A stretch of 64,000 nt of DNA from Kiloniella laminariae DSM 19542 (GCF_000374005.1 NZ_KB893136.1:1-64000); one strand, 5' to 3'; numbered from the stretch's first letter, positions 37,708-47,131 are shown. Notes: a model not told the origin generated them from the sequence alone. Program-made: numbers and translations.

Positions 37708-38940
37708 CTAGTCCGCGAGACAGAAAACCTCGCGCTTTGCTTCAATCCCCTTGAGACTGTGCTTTCCAATTGTTTCACAGGCATGTCCGACAATTTCAGC
37801 AAATTCCTTGCTCACCAGAATCTGTTTACCCAGTTTTTTGGTCAGATCCTCAAGGCGCGCGACCTCGTTCACAGCTGGCCCCACAGTGGTAAATTGCAGA
37901 CGATCCGGCAAACCGATATTGCCAAACATCACAGTACCGACATGTAGACCCAGACCAAAAGAAACCTCGCACTTGCCACTTTCACAGGCACAGGCATTAA
38001 GAGTTTGGATACGTTTAACAGCATCATGCGCCGCCTTTACCGCCATCCCGCAGGTTTCCTGCTGGGTTTTGTCATCCGTAAAGGGAAAAATCCCCAACAC
38101 GGCATCGCCGATCAACAACAGGACATCTCCCCCGTTATCGATAATTGCCCCGGCAGTGCTTTCAAAATAGCCGTTAAGAATATCCAGGTAAATTTCCTCT
38201 GGCATGGTATCAGCCATGGCCGTCGAATTCCGTAGATCACTGTACCAGATGACTGCATTAATCTTGTCACCATCCCCGCGTTTGATCTGTCCGGTCAACA
38301 CCCGCTCACCTGCATTCCGGCCAAGATAGGTGGTTGAAATATTCTGGGCAATTTGAGATTTGATAATAACCTTGCACGCCACCGCCAGCCTGTTCTGAAC
38401 CCGGATAAGGGATTTGATATCGCGCTCGCTAAAACCCGCCTTGATATCGCAGGACCAGGTACCAAGAATTCCCCGCGCCTCTGTGTCCCCCGGCGTAGAT
38501 TCCTCAAAAGGGATCGCATAGCAGAAAAGATCCGTGTAGCCGTCGTCTCGTAAATCCTGCATCAGCTTAAAATCGTGCAGAGCACCCTCACCACAAAGTC
38601 GGCGACGTAAAAGCCCGATATCCTTACTCAACATGAAATAAAACGGACTGCGACGCCATTCCTCATCAAGCGAAGAATCATGCGTCATTCCAACTGTCTT
38701 GACTCCATTCCCCAATTCCCAGGTCAGGCCCATGGCCCGGTAAAGAGGGTGAAGTGTACGAAAGGCAATATAACCTCTGGCAATAGGCAACCCGGCAGAA
38801 CGCAACCTGAGACAACAGCCTTCAAACAGCTCTTCAATCGTTGTCCCGCGTAAAGCCTGAGCCATAACCCAGTCAACAACCGACCCGATCAGGCTATCGT
38901 CTTCGTTGCTGCGGCCGATGCGATCTTCAATGCGTTGCAT
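37708..38940 (-). CDS. Class III adenylate/guanylate cyclase domain protein, substrate lysine replaced
   Basis: A 410-residue cytoplasmic protein. I start it at ATG 38940 (MQRIEDRIGRSNEDDS); upstream codons of the open frame look unrelated. The N-terminal domain (about 20-185, DWVMAQALRGTTIEELFEGC and FRTLHPLYRAMGLTWE) is the type that recurs with alphaproteobacterial cyclases. The catalytic domain (about 225-405) keeps both metal Asp residues, in WYSDLRNSTA and IGDAVLGIF, and the Asn and Arg of VGPAVNEVARLE. The lysine normally three residues before that Gly-Asp is leucine (VLLLIGD), and the partner position is Thr. Cyclic nucleotide synthesis is therefore plausible but uncertain. Confidence 0.85.
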   Translation of the reverse strand: MQRIEDRIGRSNEDDSLIGSVVDWVMAQALRGTTIEELFEGCCLRLRSAGLPIARGYIAFRTLHPLYRAMGLTWELGNGVKTVGMTHDSSLDEEWRRSPFYFMLSKDIGLLRRRLCGEGALHDFKLMQDLRDDGYTDLFCYAIPFEESTPGDTEARGILGTWSCDIKAGFSERDIKSLIRVQNRLAVACKVIIKSQIAQNISTTYLGRNAGERVLTGQIKRGDGDKINAVIWYSDLRNSTAMADTMPEEIYLDILNGYFESTAGAIIDNGGDVLLLIGDAVLGIFPFTDDKTQQETCGMAVKAAHDAVKRIQTLNACACESGKCEVSFGLGLHVGTVMFGNIGLPDRLQFTTVGPAVNEVARLEDLTKKLGKQILVSKEFAEIVGHACETIGKHSLKGIEAKREVFCLAD

Positions 38941-39073
38941 CCTGTAATATGCTCCTGGCTTTATGATATATTTTTCTGGAAATTGTTTTTGGATACAGAA
39001 AAACATATAAGTGCAATCTTCGTGATTAGTAGATATAACACGAAAAATTTTATCAGAACATGCGAGAGAACGA

Positions 39074-40435
39074 ATGAGCAACAGCGATCTAAAACCAATC
39101 CACGTAATCGGAGGCGGAATGGCAGGATCAGAAGCAACCTGGCAAATTGCTCAGGCTGGAGTTCCCGTTGTTCTCCATGAAATGCGCCCGGTACGGAAAA
39201 CCGATGCCCATCAAGGCGAAGGGCTGGCTGAACTGGTCTGCTCCAACTCTTTTCGTTCTGATGATTACGAGAATAATGCTGTCGGCCTGTTGCATGAAGA
39301 AATGCGCCGGATGGACTCGCTGATTATGCTGGCTGCTTCCCTGCACATGGTTCCGGCAGGCGGCGCACTTGCCGTCGACAGAAACGACTTCTCTGATGAG
39401 GTCACCCGGCGGCTGGAATCTCATCCGCTTGTTACGATTGTTCGCGAAGAAATTACGGAACTCCCCCCTGAAGACTGGGACTCGGTAATCATCGCCACAG
39501 GCCCTCTCACCTCGGAAAGCATGAGCGAGATCATCGCTGGTATTACCGGGGAAGAATATCTCGCTTTCTTTGATGCGATAGCGCCTATCGTCTACAAGGA
39601 CTCCATCAATTTTGACAAGGCGTGGTTTCAGTCCCGCTACGACAAGATTGGCCCAGAGGGAGACGGGGCGGATTACATCAACTGCCCCTTGAACAGAGAA
39701 CAGTATGAAACCTTCATTGAAGCCCTGATTACCAGTGAAAAAACCGACTTCAAGGAATGGGAGGAAAATACTCCCTATTTTGAAGGCTGTCTGCCGATTG
39801 AGGTAATGGCAAGTCGTGGGGCGGAAACCCTGCGTTTTGGTCCTATGAAACCAGTCGGCCTGACAAACCCGCACAGCGACGAAGAACCCTATGCTGTGGT
39901 TCAGCTGCGTCAGGACAACAAACTCGGCACGATTTACAACATCGTCGGCTTCCAGACCAAAATGAAATATGCGGCACAGGTCGAGATTTTCAGGGCCATC
40001 CCCGGACTGGAAGAGGCCGAATTTGCCCGTCTCGGTGGCTTGCACCGGAATACCTTTTTGAAATCACCCCAGCTGCTTGACAGTTCCCTGCGCATGAAGC
40101 CCCAGCCCCGCCTGCGTTTCGCCGGACAAATCACCGGGGTTGAAGGATATGTAGAATCTGCTTCGATGGGATTGATGGCCGGGCGCTTTGCCGCTGCTGA
40201 ACGGCTTGGCAAGGAATTGTCAGCTCCTCCGATTACCACAGCGCACGGGGCACTGATCAATCACGTTACTGGCGGCGCAGATGCCAAGACCTTCCAGCCT
40301 ATGAATGTGAACTTTGGTATTTTCCCGAATCTGCCGAAAGAACCGGGGAAAAAACCGAAGAAAAAAGACCGTAAACCTTTGTATTCAAAACGGGCACTGG
40401 AAGATTTGCAGAGCTGGCTTGAAAGCAGCAATTAG
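39074..40435 (+). CDS. trmFO: Methylenetetrahydrofolate-tRNA-(uracil-5-)-methyltransferase TrmFO
   Basis: The folate- and FAD-dependent enzyme makes ribothymidine at U54 of tRNA. The 453-residue protein begins with an FAD-binding [11 protein letters not shown] motif (HVIGGG) and continues with [10 protein letters not shown] and the GID signature [14 protein letters not shown]. Downstream are the [12 protein letters not shown] and [12 protein letters not shown] motifs and the C-terminal FAD segment with [13 protein letters not shown]. Length is typical. It is divergent from the cyclase gene and convergent with the NDUFAF6-like gene, so it is transcribed alone. Confidence 0.97.
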   Translation: MSNSDLKPIHVIGGGMAGSEATWQIAQAGVPVVLHEMRPVRKTDAHQGEGLAELVCSNSFRSDDYENNAVGLLHEEMRRMDSLIMLAASLHMVPAGGALAVDRNDFSDEVTRRLESHPLVTIVREEITELPPEDWDSVIIATGPLTSESMSEIIAGITGEEYLAFFDAIAPIVYKDSINFDKAWFQSRYDKIGPEGDGADYINCPLNREQYETFIEALITSEKTDFKEWEENTPYFEGCLPIEVMASRGAETLRFGPMKPVGLTNPHSDEEPYAVVQLRQDNKLGTIYNIVGFQTKMKYAAQVEIFRAIPGLEEAEFARLGGLHRNTFLKSPQLLDSSLRMKPQPRLRFAGQITGVEGYVESASMGLMAGRFAAAERLGKELSAPPITTAHGALINHVTGGADAKTFQPMNVNFGIFPNLPKEPGKKPKKKDRKPLYSKRALEDLQSWLESSN

Positions 40436-40449
40436 GAGACCTTCCGATG

Positions 40450-40479
40450 AACCAGACCGGATCTCTTCCGGTTTGGTTT
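40450..40479. terminator. Hairpin between convergent trmFO and the squalene/phytoene-synthase-fold gene
   Basis: AACCAGACCGGA pairs with TCCGGTTTGGTT (one G-T pair) across a 5-base loop. The T run is short on the plus strand. It probably acts on both transcripts. Confidence 0.6.
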
Positions 40480-40506
40480 AGAAAAGTACCCCTCACCAGA
40501 AGTGCC

Positions 40507-41367
40507 TTAATAGGTTCCAACAAAGTTGGCCCACATCAGACGCCAGGACGCTGAAGGACTGGCCCCCTGTAGAGCTGGATCAAAGGGATCGTACTCCCGG
40601 CTCTCCAGACGTTTCAGATACTGATCTGCCAGAATACCAACCATCAATGCTGGACGGATCGAAGCAGGAAGAACAGGGCGTTCTGCCCTCGCCTGTTTCA
40701 GATTTTCCCTGATGTCTTTCGCTAAATCTTCACACAGACCGCTCAGCTCCGGAGAGCCTCCAAGTTCAAACAGTTTGCCCGTCGAAATCCCTGATGCCGT
40801 AACCAGATCTTTGGGAAGGTAGAGGCGTTTTCTCTGGGCATGAAAGGGAATAGCCCTGATCAAACCGAGTAATCCCCAGGCCATCCCCATATGCGATGCT
40901 GCCTTTTGAACCTTTTTTTCCTGATCTGTTTTTTTACCAGCCAGCGAAATCTCGCAGGCAACTTCAAACAGAGCAGCTGAAGTGTCTCGCAAATACTGTA
41001 ACAGCTGGTTTTTGCTTGCAGGCCCTTCATCTTCCAGATCAGCTTCACGCGCATCAATCAGACGATCAAAAGCTCCCCGGGATAATGAAAAGCGCTGAAT
41101 AACTTGGGCCAATGCAAGGACCACCTCGTGATTACGGGGTGTTCCGTCATAGATCCCATCAAGCGATTCCCGCCACCACTGCAAGCGTATCATACCCGTC
41201 AGCGGCTCACTCACCACCTCAGCGGTTTTGGCAATTTCATAATTAAAAGCATAGAGAGCGAACAGGCCTTCCCGACAGGGCTCACTGGCAAAAAGCGACG
41301 TCAGATAGCGATCATAATCGTGCTTTTTAACTTCACTCCCACAATAGGAAAGGCCTGGCTTGTTCAT
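40507..41367 (-). CDS. Squalene/phytoene synthase-fold protein, NDUFAF6-like
   Basis: A 286-residue helical protein of the phytoene/squalene synthase superfamily. The position of the first Asp-rich catalytic motif reads YEIAKTAEVVSEPLTG, with no DDxxD, followed by MIRLQWWRESLDGIY. That pattern is the mark of the NDUFAF6 (C8orf38) branch, whose mitochondrial member assists complex I assembly. Enzymatic prenyl coupling is therefore unlikely. The second motif region (ILADQYLKRLES) is partly kept. It lies 17 bases after the NDUFAF3-like gene in the secDF transcript. That this bacterial homologue acts in respiratory assembly is inference. Confidence 0.8.
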   Translation of the reverse strand: MNKPGLSYCGSEVKKHDYDRYLTSLFASEPCREGLFALYAFNYEIAKTAEVVSEPLTGMIRLQWWRESLDGIYDGTPRNHEVVLALAQVIQRFSLSRGAFDRLIDAREADLEDEGPASKNQLLQYLRDTSAALFEVACEISLAGKKTDQEKKVQKAASHMGMAWGLLGLIRAIPFHAQRKRLYLPKDLVTASGISTGKLFELGGSPELSGLCEDLAKDIRENLKQARAERPVLPASIRPALMVGILADQYLKRLESREYDPFDPALQGASPSASWRLMWANFVGTY

Positions 41368-41384
41368 ACGAGAAATAACCCTGC

Positions 41385-41762
41385 TCAGGGGATGGCGATC
41401 AGGGCAGCAGCAACCTTGCGGCCTTCGGACATCAAGACATTGTAGGTCCGACAGGCAGCACCCGTGGCCATGGCTTCGATGACCAGTCCCTTGTCCCGGA
41501 TCTTCTGTCGGAAAGCCGGAGAAAGAAATTCGACCTTTGTCCCACAGCCAACCAGTAAAACTTCGATTTCTCCGGCCAGCTCAATAAAACTGTCAAAGCT
41601 CTCTTCTGTTAGCTTGTCAAAATCCGAAACCTGCCAGCTCCGGGTTTTCTCCGGCATGACAAAAACCGATCCATCATGATACTGGCCGCTGATCTGAAAT
41701 CGGCCTTCACCATATTTTTCAATGATCTGAGAGCCTTCTGGGATTTGCAGGGCGACTTCCAT
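41385..41762 (-). CDS. Mth938-like domain protein, NDUFAF3 homologue
   Basis: A 125-residue protein of the Mth938 domain family (DUF498). The core runs RFQISGQYHDGSVFVMP, then W-V-DFDKLTEESF, VLLVGCGTK, a short helix, and VIEAMATGAACRTYNVLMSE ending in AAALI. This matches human NDUFAF3, a complex I assembly factor, across the whole length. It sits 2 bases after secF and before the NDUFAF6-like gene. Mitochondrial NDUFAF3 homologues are long known to share operons with secDF in alphaproteobacteria. The exact bacterial role is not established. Confidence 0.88.
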   Translation of the reverse strand: MEVALQIPEGSQIIEKYGEGRFQISGQYHDGSVFVMPEKTRSWQVSDFDKLTEESFDSFIELAGEIEVLLVGCGTKVEFLSPAFRQKIRDKGLVIEAMATGAACRTYNVLMSEGRKVAAALIAIP

Positions 41763-41764
41763 AT

Positions 41765-42715
41765 CTAGTTCTCAATCAACCCGGCAGCTTCTTCGCCATT
41801 CTCTTCTTCGTCTTCCGGCACCGGAGAACGAACCCCCGTGGTAAAGAGCAGAGGTACAGCAATGGCGATGGAGGAATAGGTTCCGATGACAATTCCCCAG
41901 ATTAGTCCAAGACTTAATCCGCGAATAACCTCGCCCCCGAAAAGGAACAGCGCAATCAGCGCCAGCAAAGTTGTAAAGGAGGTCAGGATCGTCCGGGACA
42001 GCGTCACATTGATCGACATGTTGAGCACGTCGTAAACTTCCCAGGATTTATAACGACGCAGCTCATCCCGCACCCGGTCAAAGACCACCACGGTATCGTT
42101 GATCGAATAGCCCGCAATCATAAGAATCGCCGCCAGTGTCGCGAGATTGAACTCGAACTGGGTAACAGCAAAAAAACCGATCGTCGCAATCACATCATGC
42201 GTCAGGGCCAGCAGCGCAGCGACAGAGAACTGCCACTCGTATCTGAGCCAGATGTAGATCGCGATCCCAAGCAACGCAAAAACCGTTGCATAGATCCCGT
42301 CTTTCATCAACTCACTACCGACCTTTGGTCCAACAAACTCGACCCTGCGATATTCTGCAACTTCGGCACCAAGAGCCGACTTGACGAGCTCAATTGCAGC
42401 CATCTGTTCTTTTTCTTCGCCGTCCTGCTTCTGAATATTAATCAGGATATCAGTCGGGGAGCCAAACTCCTGCAGACTGACTTCCCCCAGCCCCAACGCA
42501 CCCATCCGGCTGCGTAATGAAGAAATATCTGCGGGTGCAGTTGTCCGGATTTCAATAAGAATTCCACCACGGAAATCCACGCCAAAATTCAAGCCGCGTG
42601 TAACAGCCAGAACCACAGACATCACCAGCAACAGAATCGAGAACGCCATAAAAAATTTGCGGCGCCCCATAAAGTCGATCTTGAGATCCGTAGGCAGCTT
42701 CTTGATTAACGCCAT
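41765..42715 (-). CDS. secF: Protein translocase subunit SecF
   Basis: This inner-membrane partner of SecD uses proton motive force to pull translocating proteins into the periplasm. The 316-residue protein begins with a cytoplasmic tail and the first helix, then the GLNFGVDFRGGILIEI motif, a periplasmic domain and five further helices. It includes the RND-type GYSINDTVVVFDRVRDEL signature and LSRTILTSFTTLLAL. The acidic C-terminus (PEDEEENGEE) is slightly long. It follows secD after 15 bases and leads directly into the NDUFAF3-like gene. Confidence 0.97.
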   Translation of the reverse strand: MALIKKLPTDLKIDFMGRRKFFMAFSILLLVMSVVLAVTRGLNFGVDFRGGILIEIRTTAPADISSLRSRMGALGLGEVSLQEFGSPTDILINIQKQDGEEKEQMAAIELVKSALGAEVAEYRRVEFVGPKVGSELMKDGIYATVFALLGIAIYIWLRYEWQFSVAALLALTHDVIATIGFFAVTQFEFNLATLAAILMIAGYSINDTVVVFDRVRDELRRYKSWEVYDVLNMSINVTLSRTILTSFTTLLALIALFLFGGEVIRGLSLGLIWGIVIGTYSSIAIAVPLLFTTGVRSPVPEDEEENGEEAAGLIEN

Positions 42716-42730
42716 AACTCGACTTCCCTA

Positions 42731-44299
42731 TCAGATTCCAAGGGTCTGCGGCCGACGACGGCGCAACCAGGTTACAATTAACAAACGCGTGACCATTATC
42801 GCGGTAAACATCGATGTGATGATCCCGATAATCAAGGTCACAGCAAATCCCTTGATCGGACCAGAGCCAAACTGGAACAGAATAACCGCGGCAATCAACG
42901 TTGTGATATTCGAATCAAGAATGGTACTCATCGCCCGTTTATAACCGGCTTCCACCGCCATTACTGGCCCGCGTCCATTGCGTATTTCTTCGCGGATACG
43001 CTCAAAAATAAGAACATTGGCATCCACTGCCATCCCGATGGTCAAAACGATCCCGGCAATACCGGGCAAGGTCAGGGTTGCCTGGAACAGCGAGAGAACA
43101 GCAACAATCAAAACCAAATTTGCAATCAGGGCAACATTGGCCATCAGGCCGAAGAAACCATAGGCCAGAGCCATAAAACCAACGACCAGGACCATGCCAA
43201 TGACACTGGCAATCTTTCCGGCATTGATTGAATCTTCCCCCAAGCCCGCACCAATCGTCCGCTCTTCAAGAATAACCAGAGGTGCTGGCAGAGCCCCCGC
43301 GCGCAGGAGAACGGCGAGTTCTTCCGCCGATTGTGCCGTGAAGTTTCCAGAAATAATACCGCTTCCAGTCAGGATCGGTGAACGGATCACCGGTGCAGAA
43401 ATCACCCTGCCATCCAGAACAATGGCAAAAGGTTTGTTGACGTTATCCTGGGTAACCCGGGCAAATCTCTGCGCGCCTGAACTGTCAAAGGTGAAGGAAA
43501 TGACCGGCTGACCATCCTGAAAGGTAGCCTGTGCATCCACAAGATTTTCACCACTGACCATCACCCGCTTGTTGATGACATAGCGGCGGGGCTGCCCGTT
43601 TGCCTGTTCATCAAGAGACAACATGATCTGGGATCCAACCGGAGCACTGTTGCTGTAAGGATCAGCATTCTGGTCAACCAGATGAAAAGTCAGTTTGGCC
43701 GTTTTACCAATAAGTGTCTTGATTTCTTCCGGATCAGTAACCCCCGGAACCTGGATCAGTATACGGTTTTCCCCTTGCCTTTGCAGGCTGATTTCCTTGG
43801 TACCGGTTTCGTCCAGACGGCGACGCAACACTTCAATTGACTGATTGACGACCGAAATCCGGCGCTGCTGCCGGACCTGATCGTTATAAACTACGGAAAA
43901 CGTGCCGTCGCTGCTGGTGACCAGAAGACCACCATCTATTTGGGCAATCATCGAGCGTACCCGTGACACCATCTCATCCGTGGTATCCCGAAGGGTAAAG
44001 CTTGCGCCGCCTTCCTGTATCCCAAGATTTTGATAACCGATGCTGGCCGAACGCAGAATTGACCTGATGTTCTCGACCAGATCGGTCATTTGTTCTTTTT
44101 CAACAGCTTCCAGATCGACTTCCAGCAGCATGTATGACCCGCCGCGGAGGTCCAGCCCCAAATTGATTTGATCAGAAGCTAACCAGGAAGGGAAAGCTTC
44201 AACTGTTTGTTCCTTGAAGACATTCGGCAGGGCATAATACAAACCCAGAACGAGAACACCGACTATCGCGAAAACTTGCCACTTGGGAAACTGAACCAT
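42731..44299 (-). CDS. secD: Protein translocase subunit SecD
   Basis: The 522-residue SecD subunit has one N-terminal transmembrane helix and a LGLDLRGGSYMLLEVD motif. The large periplasmic P1 domain (about 90-330) is followed by five C-terminal helices with the RND signature GMAVDANVLIFERIREE. Other family motifs are IQVPGVTDPE and the FTAQSAEELAVLLRAGALPA segment. It lies between yajC (105 bases upstream) and secF (15 bases downstream), the standard export operon. Confidence 0.97.
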   Translation of the reverse strand: MVQFPKWQVFAIVGVLVLGLYYALPNVFKEQTVEAFPSWLASDQINLGLDLRGGSYMLLEVDLEAVEKEQMTDLVENIRSILRSASIGYQNLGIQEGGASFTLRDTTDEMVSRVRSMIAQIDGGLLVTSSDGTFSVVYNDQVRQQRRISVVNQSIEVLRRRLDETGTKEISLQRQGENRILIQVPGVTDPEEIKTLIGKTAKLTFHLVDQNADPYSNSAPVGSQIMLSLDEQANGQPRRYVINKRVMVSGENLVDAQATFQDGQPVISFTFDSSGAQRFARVTQDNVNKPFAIVLDGRVISAPVIRSPILTGSGIISGNFTAQSAEELAVLLRAGALPAPLVILEERTIGAGLGEDSINAGKIASVIGMVLVVGFMALAYGFFGLMANVALIANLVLIVAVLSLFQATLTLPGIAGIVLTIGMAVDANVLIFERIREEIRNGRGPVMAVEAGYKRAMSTILDSNITTLIAAVILFQFGSGPIKGFAVTLIIGIITSMFTAIMVTRLLIVTWLRRRRPQTLGI

Positions 44300-44404
44300 A
44301 AATCGGCCCGCAATTATCTGTTAAAAAAGGAATGCCTGCTCGGGTATATAGTCACCAGAGCAGGCTAATATCACCCCCGGGATATAAAATCCTGGGAGGA
44401 AAAA

Positions 44405-44779
44405 TTACTCAGACGTCTTTTTGTCTTCTTTTTTGGAATCGTTAGACGCTTTATCTGCAGGTTCTGTCCGGCTGAGAACGTTCGCAATCGTGCTCTGAAT
44501 AACAGTAATTCTGACATTCTCGGCAATATCGATCTGAACTTCGCCGCCTTCTTTAACCTTGGCAACCGTACCGATAATACCGCCAGCCGTAATCACCTTA
44601 TCGCCCCGACGGATCGCGTCGATCATGGCACGCTGCTGTTTCATCTTTTTGCTCTGAGGGCGGATAATCAGGAAATAGAAAACCGCAAAAATCAGAATAA
44701 GAGGAAGAAAAGTCTGCAACAAATCGCCAGTCGCACCAGCGCCACCAGCGGCCTGAGCATAAGCAGTGGAAATCAACAT
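44405..44779 (-). CDS. yajC: Preprotein translocase subunit YajC
   Basis: The 124-residue membrane accessory of SecDF. I choose ATG 44779 (MLISTAYAQAAGG), which has GGAGGG just upstream; the open frame extends 17 codons further without similarity. One hydrophobic helix, LLQTFLPLILIFAVFYFLII, is followed by the family motif RPQSKKMKQQ and RRGDKVITAGGIIGTV. The C-terminal tail is Lys/Ser/Asp-rich and divergent. It is the first gene of the yajC-secD-secF cluster. Confidence 0.95.
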   Translation of the reverse strand: MLISTAYAQAAGGAGATGDLLQTFLPLILIFAVFYFLIIRPQSKKMKQQRAMIDAIRRGDKVITAGGIIGTVAKVKEGGEVQIDIAENVRITVIQSTIANVLSRTEPADKASNDSKKEDKKTSE

Positions 44780-45001
44780 CAATCCCTCCAGGATATCAAA
44801 CTTGGAATCGGTTGCCAGGCAACCCTTCACGGAAAATTACCCGCGGACTATAACCGTCTCGCCCGGAAATGCAAACGAACAGCAAAATCAGGACAGGATC
44901 CGCTCTCAAAATAGCCCACTCATGGAATTGACGCCTGCAGGCCCCGGCGGTAGGGTTCCTGACTTTCTTAAAAAGTATCTGTTTCCCTGTGGAGTTAGAC
45001 A

Positions 45002-45874
45002 ATGATTGAATCTCAAACACTTCTGCCCGTTTTGTCCCGGATTGCAGAAGCGCTCGAGCGCCTCGCTCCCCCTGTTGTTTCTCACTCGGATCTCTCTGCA
45101 GCGGATGCTTTTGTCTGGCAAACCAAACCGGAAAAACTGGAACCCGTTGCGGAAGTCAACCGCATCGAGTTTGATCTTCTGAAAGGGATTGACCGGCAGC
45201 GAGAGTCGCTTTTGTCAAATACCCTGCGGTTCGTTCAGGGGTTTCCGGCGAATAATGCCCTTCTCTGGGGGGCAAGAGGCACCGGGAAAAGCTCTATCGT
45301 CAAGGCCGTACATGACAAGGTGAACGAGTTGGCAAAAACTGAGAATTTCCCCAGGTTAGCCCTGGTGGAAATTCACCGGGAGGATATTCCCTCCCTGCCC
45401 GGCTTGCTAAAAATTCTGAAAAATTCCGGACGGCCCTGTATTCTTTTTTGTGATGACCTGAGCTTTGATACTCAGGACGACAGTTACAAGTCTCTCAAGG
45501 CTGTTCTTGAAGGAGGGATCGAAGGGCGTCCGGCAAATGTGATTTTCTATGCCACATCCAACCGCCGACACCTCATGGCGCGGGATATGATCGAGAACGA
45601 ACGTTCCTCGGCAATCCACACTTCAGAAGCAACAGAAGAAAACGTCAGTCTCTCTGATCGTTTCGGCCTCTGGCTCGGCTTCCATAACTGTGATCAGGAT
45701 ACCTATTTTGCCATGATCGAAAGCTATACCCAACGTTACGGCATCAAGATATCACAGGAACAATTACGGGCTGAAGCCAAGGAATGGTCTGTCACTCGCG
45801 GTTCCCGTTCGGGCAGGGTTGCCTGGCAATTCATCCAAGACCTCGCCGGGCGAATGAGCGTTAAAATCAACTGA
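45002..45874 (+). CDS. DUF815 family AAA-like ATP-binding protein
   Basis: A 290-residue cytoplasmic P-loop protein. Walker A is WGARGTGKSSIVKA at about residue 90, and a Walker B-like ILFCDDLSFD occurs near residue 150. A sensor-type FYATSNRRHLM with the RDMIENE segment follows, then a C-terminal helical lid containing GSRSGRVAWQFIQDL. These are diagnostic of DUF815 (YwqL/predicted ATPase) proteins. The partner is unknown. GGAG lies ten bases before ATG 45002. The gene is an isolated plus-strand unit between the yajC-secDF and dgt-nlpD blocks, a conserved alphaproteobacterial spot. Confidence 0.9.
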   Translation: MIESQTLLPVLSRIAEALERLAPPVVSHSDLSAADAFVWQTKPEKLEPVAEVNRIEFDLLKGIDRQRESLLSNTLRFVQGFPANNALLWGARGTGKSSIVKAVHDKVNELAKTENFPRLALVEIHREDIPSLPGLLKILKNSGRPCILFCDDLSFDTQDDSYKSLKAVLEGGIEGRPANVIFYATSNRRHLMARDMIENERSSAIHTSEATEENVSLSDRFGLWLGFHNCDQDTYFAMIESYTQRYGIKISQEQLRAEAKEWSVTRGSRSGRVAWQFIQDLAGRMSVKIN

Positions 45875-45881
45875 CCAGAGA

Positions 45882-47114
45882 TCAGTTGACCACAAGTTTT
45901 TCGGGATTAACAGCTTCAGAGCCCTTACGAATTTCAAAATGAAGCTGAGGTTGGGAGACATTGCCAGTACTGCCTACTCTGGCAATCTCCTGTCCCCTGG
46001 ACACTTTTTGTCCACGTCCCACCAAAAGCTGGTCTGCATGGGCATAGGCGGTAACCCACCCCCCTGAATGCTTGATCAGCAGCATCTGACCAAAGCCTTT
46101 TAGTTCACTGCCGGCATAAACAACGACACCATTCTCCGCGGCCATGACCGGAGTGCCTTTCTGTGCAGAAATATTGATGCCATCATTGTGTATCCCGCCC
46201 TCTTTCGGACCAAAGCCGGAAATCACCTTGCCTTTAACAGGCAAGAGAAAAGTACTGGCGGAACGTGGGGGCGGTTGCGATATCGGACCGGTCTGGCTTT
46301 GAACGCGCGGCTGCAAAGCTTCGGGTTGAACTGTAGCCGTTAAAGGAGCCGTCGTCACAGCAGGACTGGAAACCTGCTGAACTGCTTTGCCTGCAGGTAA
46401 AGAAAGCCTTTGTCCCACCAGCAGAGCATAGGGAGGCTGTATCTGGTTCAAGCGAACCAGTTCTGTAGTATCAACACCGTATTTACGTGACACGCTGTAA
46501 AGTGTGTCCCCAGCAATAACAACATGGTCATTGCTAACCGGTAAACGCACCACCTGACCGACCCTGAGAATATAGGGTGCCGAGAGGTCATTCAAAAGGA
46601 TCAGTTCTCTGATCGAGACCCCTTTGGTACGCGAGATGGAATAGACTGTATCCCCCCGAACAACCCGATACTCACCTGTGGCCAAGGGTTGATACTGGTT
46701 TTCGGTTGCATTCGCCTGGTCGTCCTGTTTCAAGGTCGGAGAAGTCGTTTGCTGGTTGACTGTCTCGGTACCTTGCTGACTGCGGCGCGGATTTCTTATG
46801 GGGTAGGGAATATTATCTGGCAGCAAGGCCGGAATGACAATCCCGGCAACAGTCCCTTCTACAGGCATACTTTGCGGCTGATATGGTTCTGGGGCAATCG
46901 TGTTCTGCACGCTTGTGGAAGGGCGTGCCGGGGGCGTCGGTTTCCGTTTGGGCAAGGTCGGAGGATAGGCATAAATGGTATCAGTCCGGACTTTTGGCGC
47001 AGGAGGATTGGACAGATTGGGAAAAGAAGAGGGTACAAGACCACAGCCGGCAAGGGTCGCTGAAAAGAAGAGGACCGATAACTGTACCGGAATGGGGAAA
47101 CTCTTTTTAAACAT
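45882..47114 (-). CDS. nlpD: NlpD-like lipoprotein: LysM x2 plus degenerate M23 (LytM) domain
   Basis: A 410-residue outer-membrane lipoprotein candidate. The signal peptide has lipobox LAGC (Cys24). A Pro-rich region follows, then two LysM peptidoglycan-binding repeats (about 147-190 and 195-238, YRVVRGDTVYSIS and HVVIAGDTLYSVS). The C-terminal LytM domain runs from about 295 to 408. Both metal motifs are broken: HNDGIN instead of HxGxD and QLHFE instead of HLHFE. It should therefore act as an amidase activator in cell division, like NlpD/EnvC, not as a peptidase. It closes the surE-pcm-nlpD operon. Naming rests on domain plan and context. Confidence 0.85.
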   Translation of the reverse strand: MFKKSFPIPVQLSVLFFSATLAGCGLVPSSFPNLSNPPAPKVRTDTIYAYPPTLPKRKPTPPARPSTSVQNTIAPEPYQPQSMPVEGTVAGIVIPALLPDNIPYPIRNPRRSQQGTETVNQQTTSPTLKQDDQANATENQYQPLATGEYRVVRGDTVYSISRTKGVSIRELILLNDLSAPYILRVGQVVRLPVSNDHVVIAGDTLYSVSRKYGVDTTELVRLNQIQPPYALLVGQRLSLPAGKAVQQVSSPAVTTAPLTATVQPEALQPRVQSQTGPISQPPPRSASTFLLPVKGKVISGFGPKEGGIHNDGINISAQKGTPVMAAENGVVVYAGSELKGFGQMLLIKHSGGWVTAYAHADQLLVGRGQKVSRGQEIARVGSTGNVSQPQLHFEIRKGSEAVNPEKLVVN

Positions 47115-47131
47115 AATAACGTACGGCCAGC

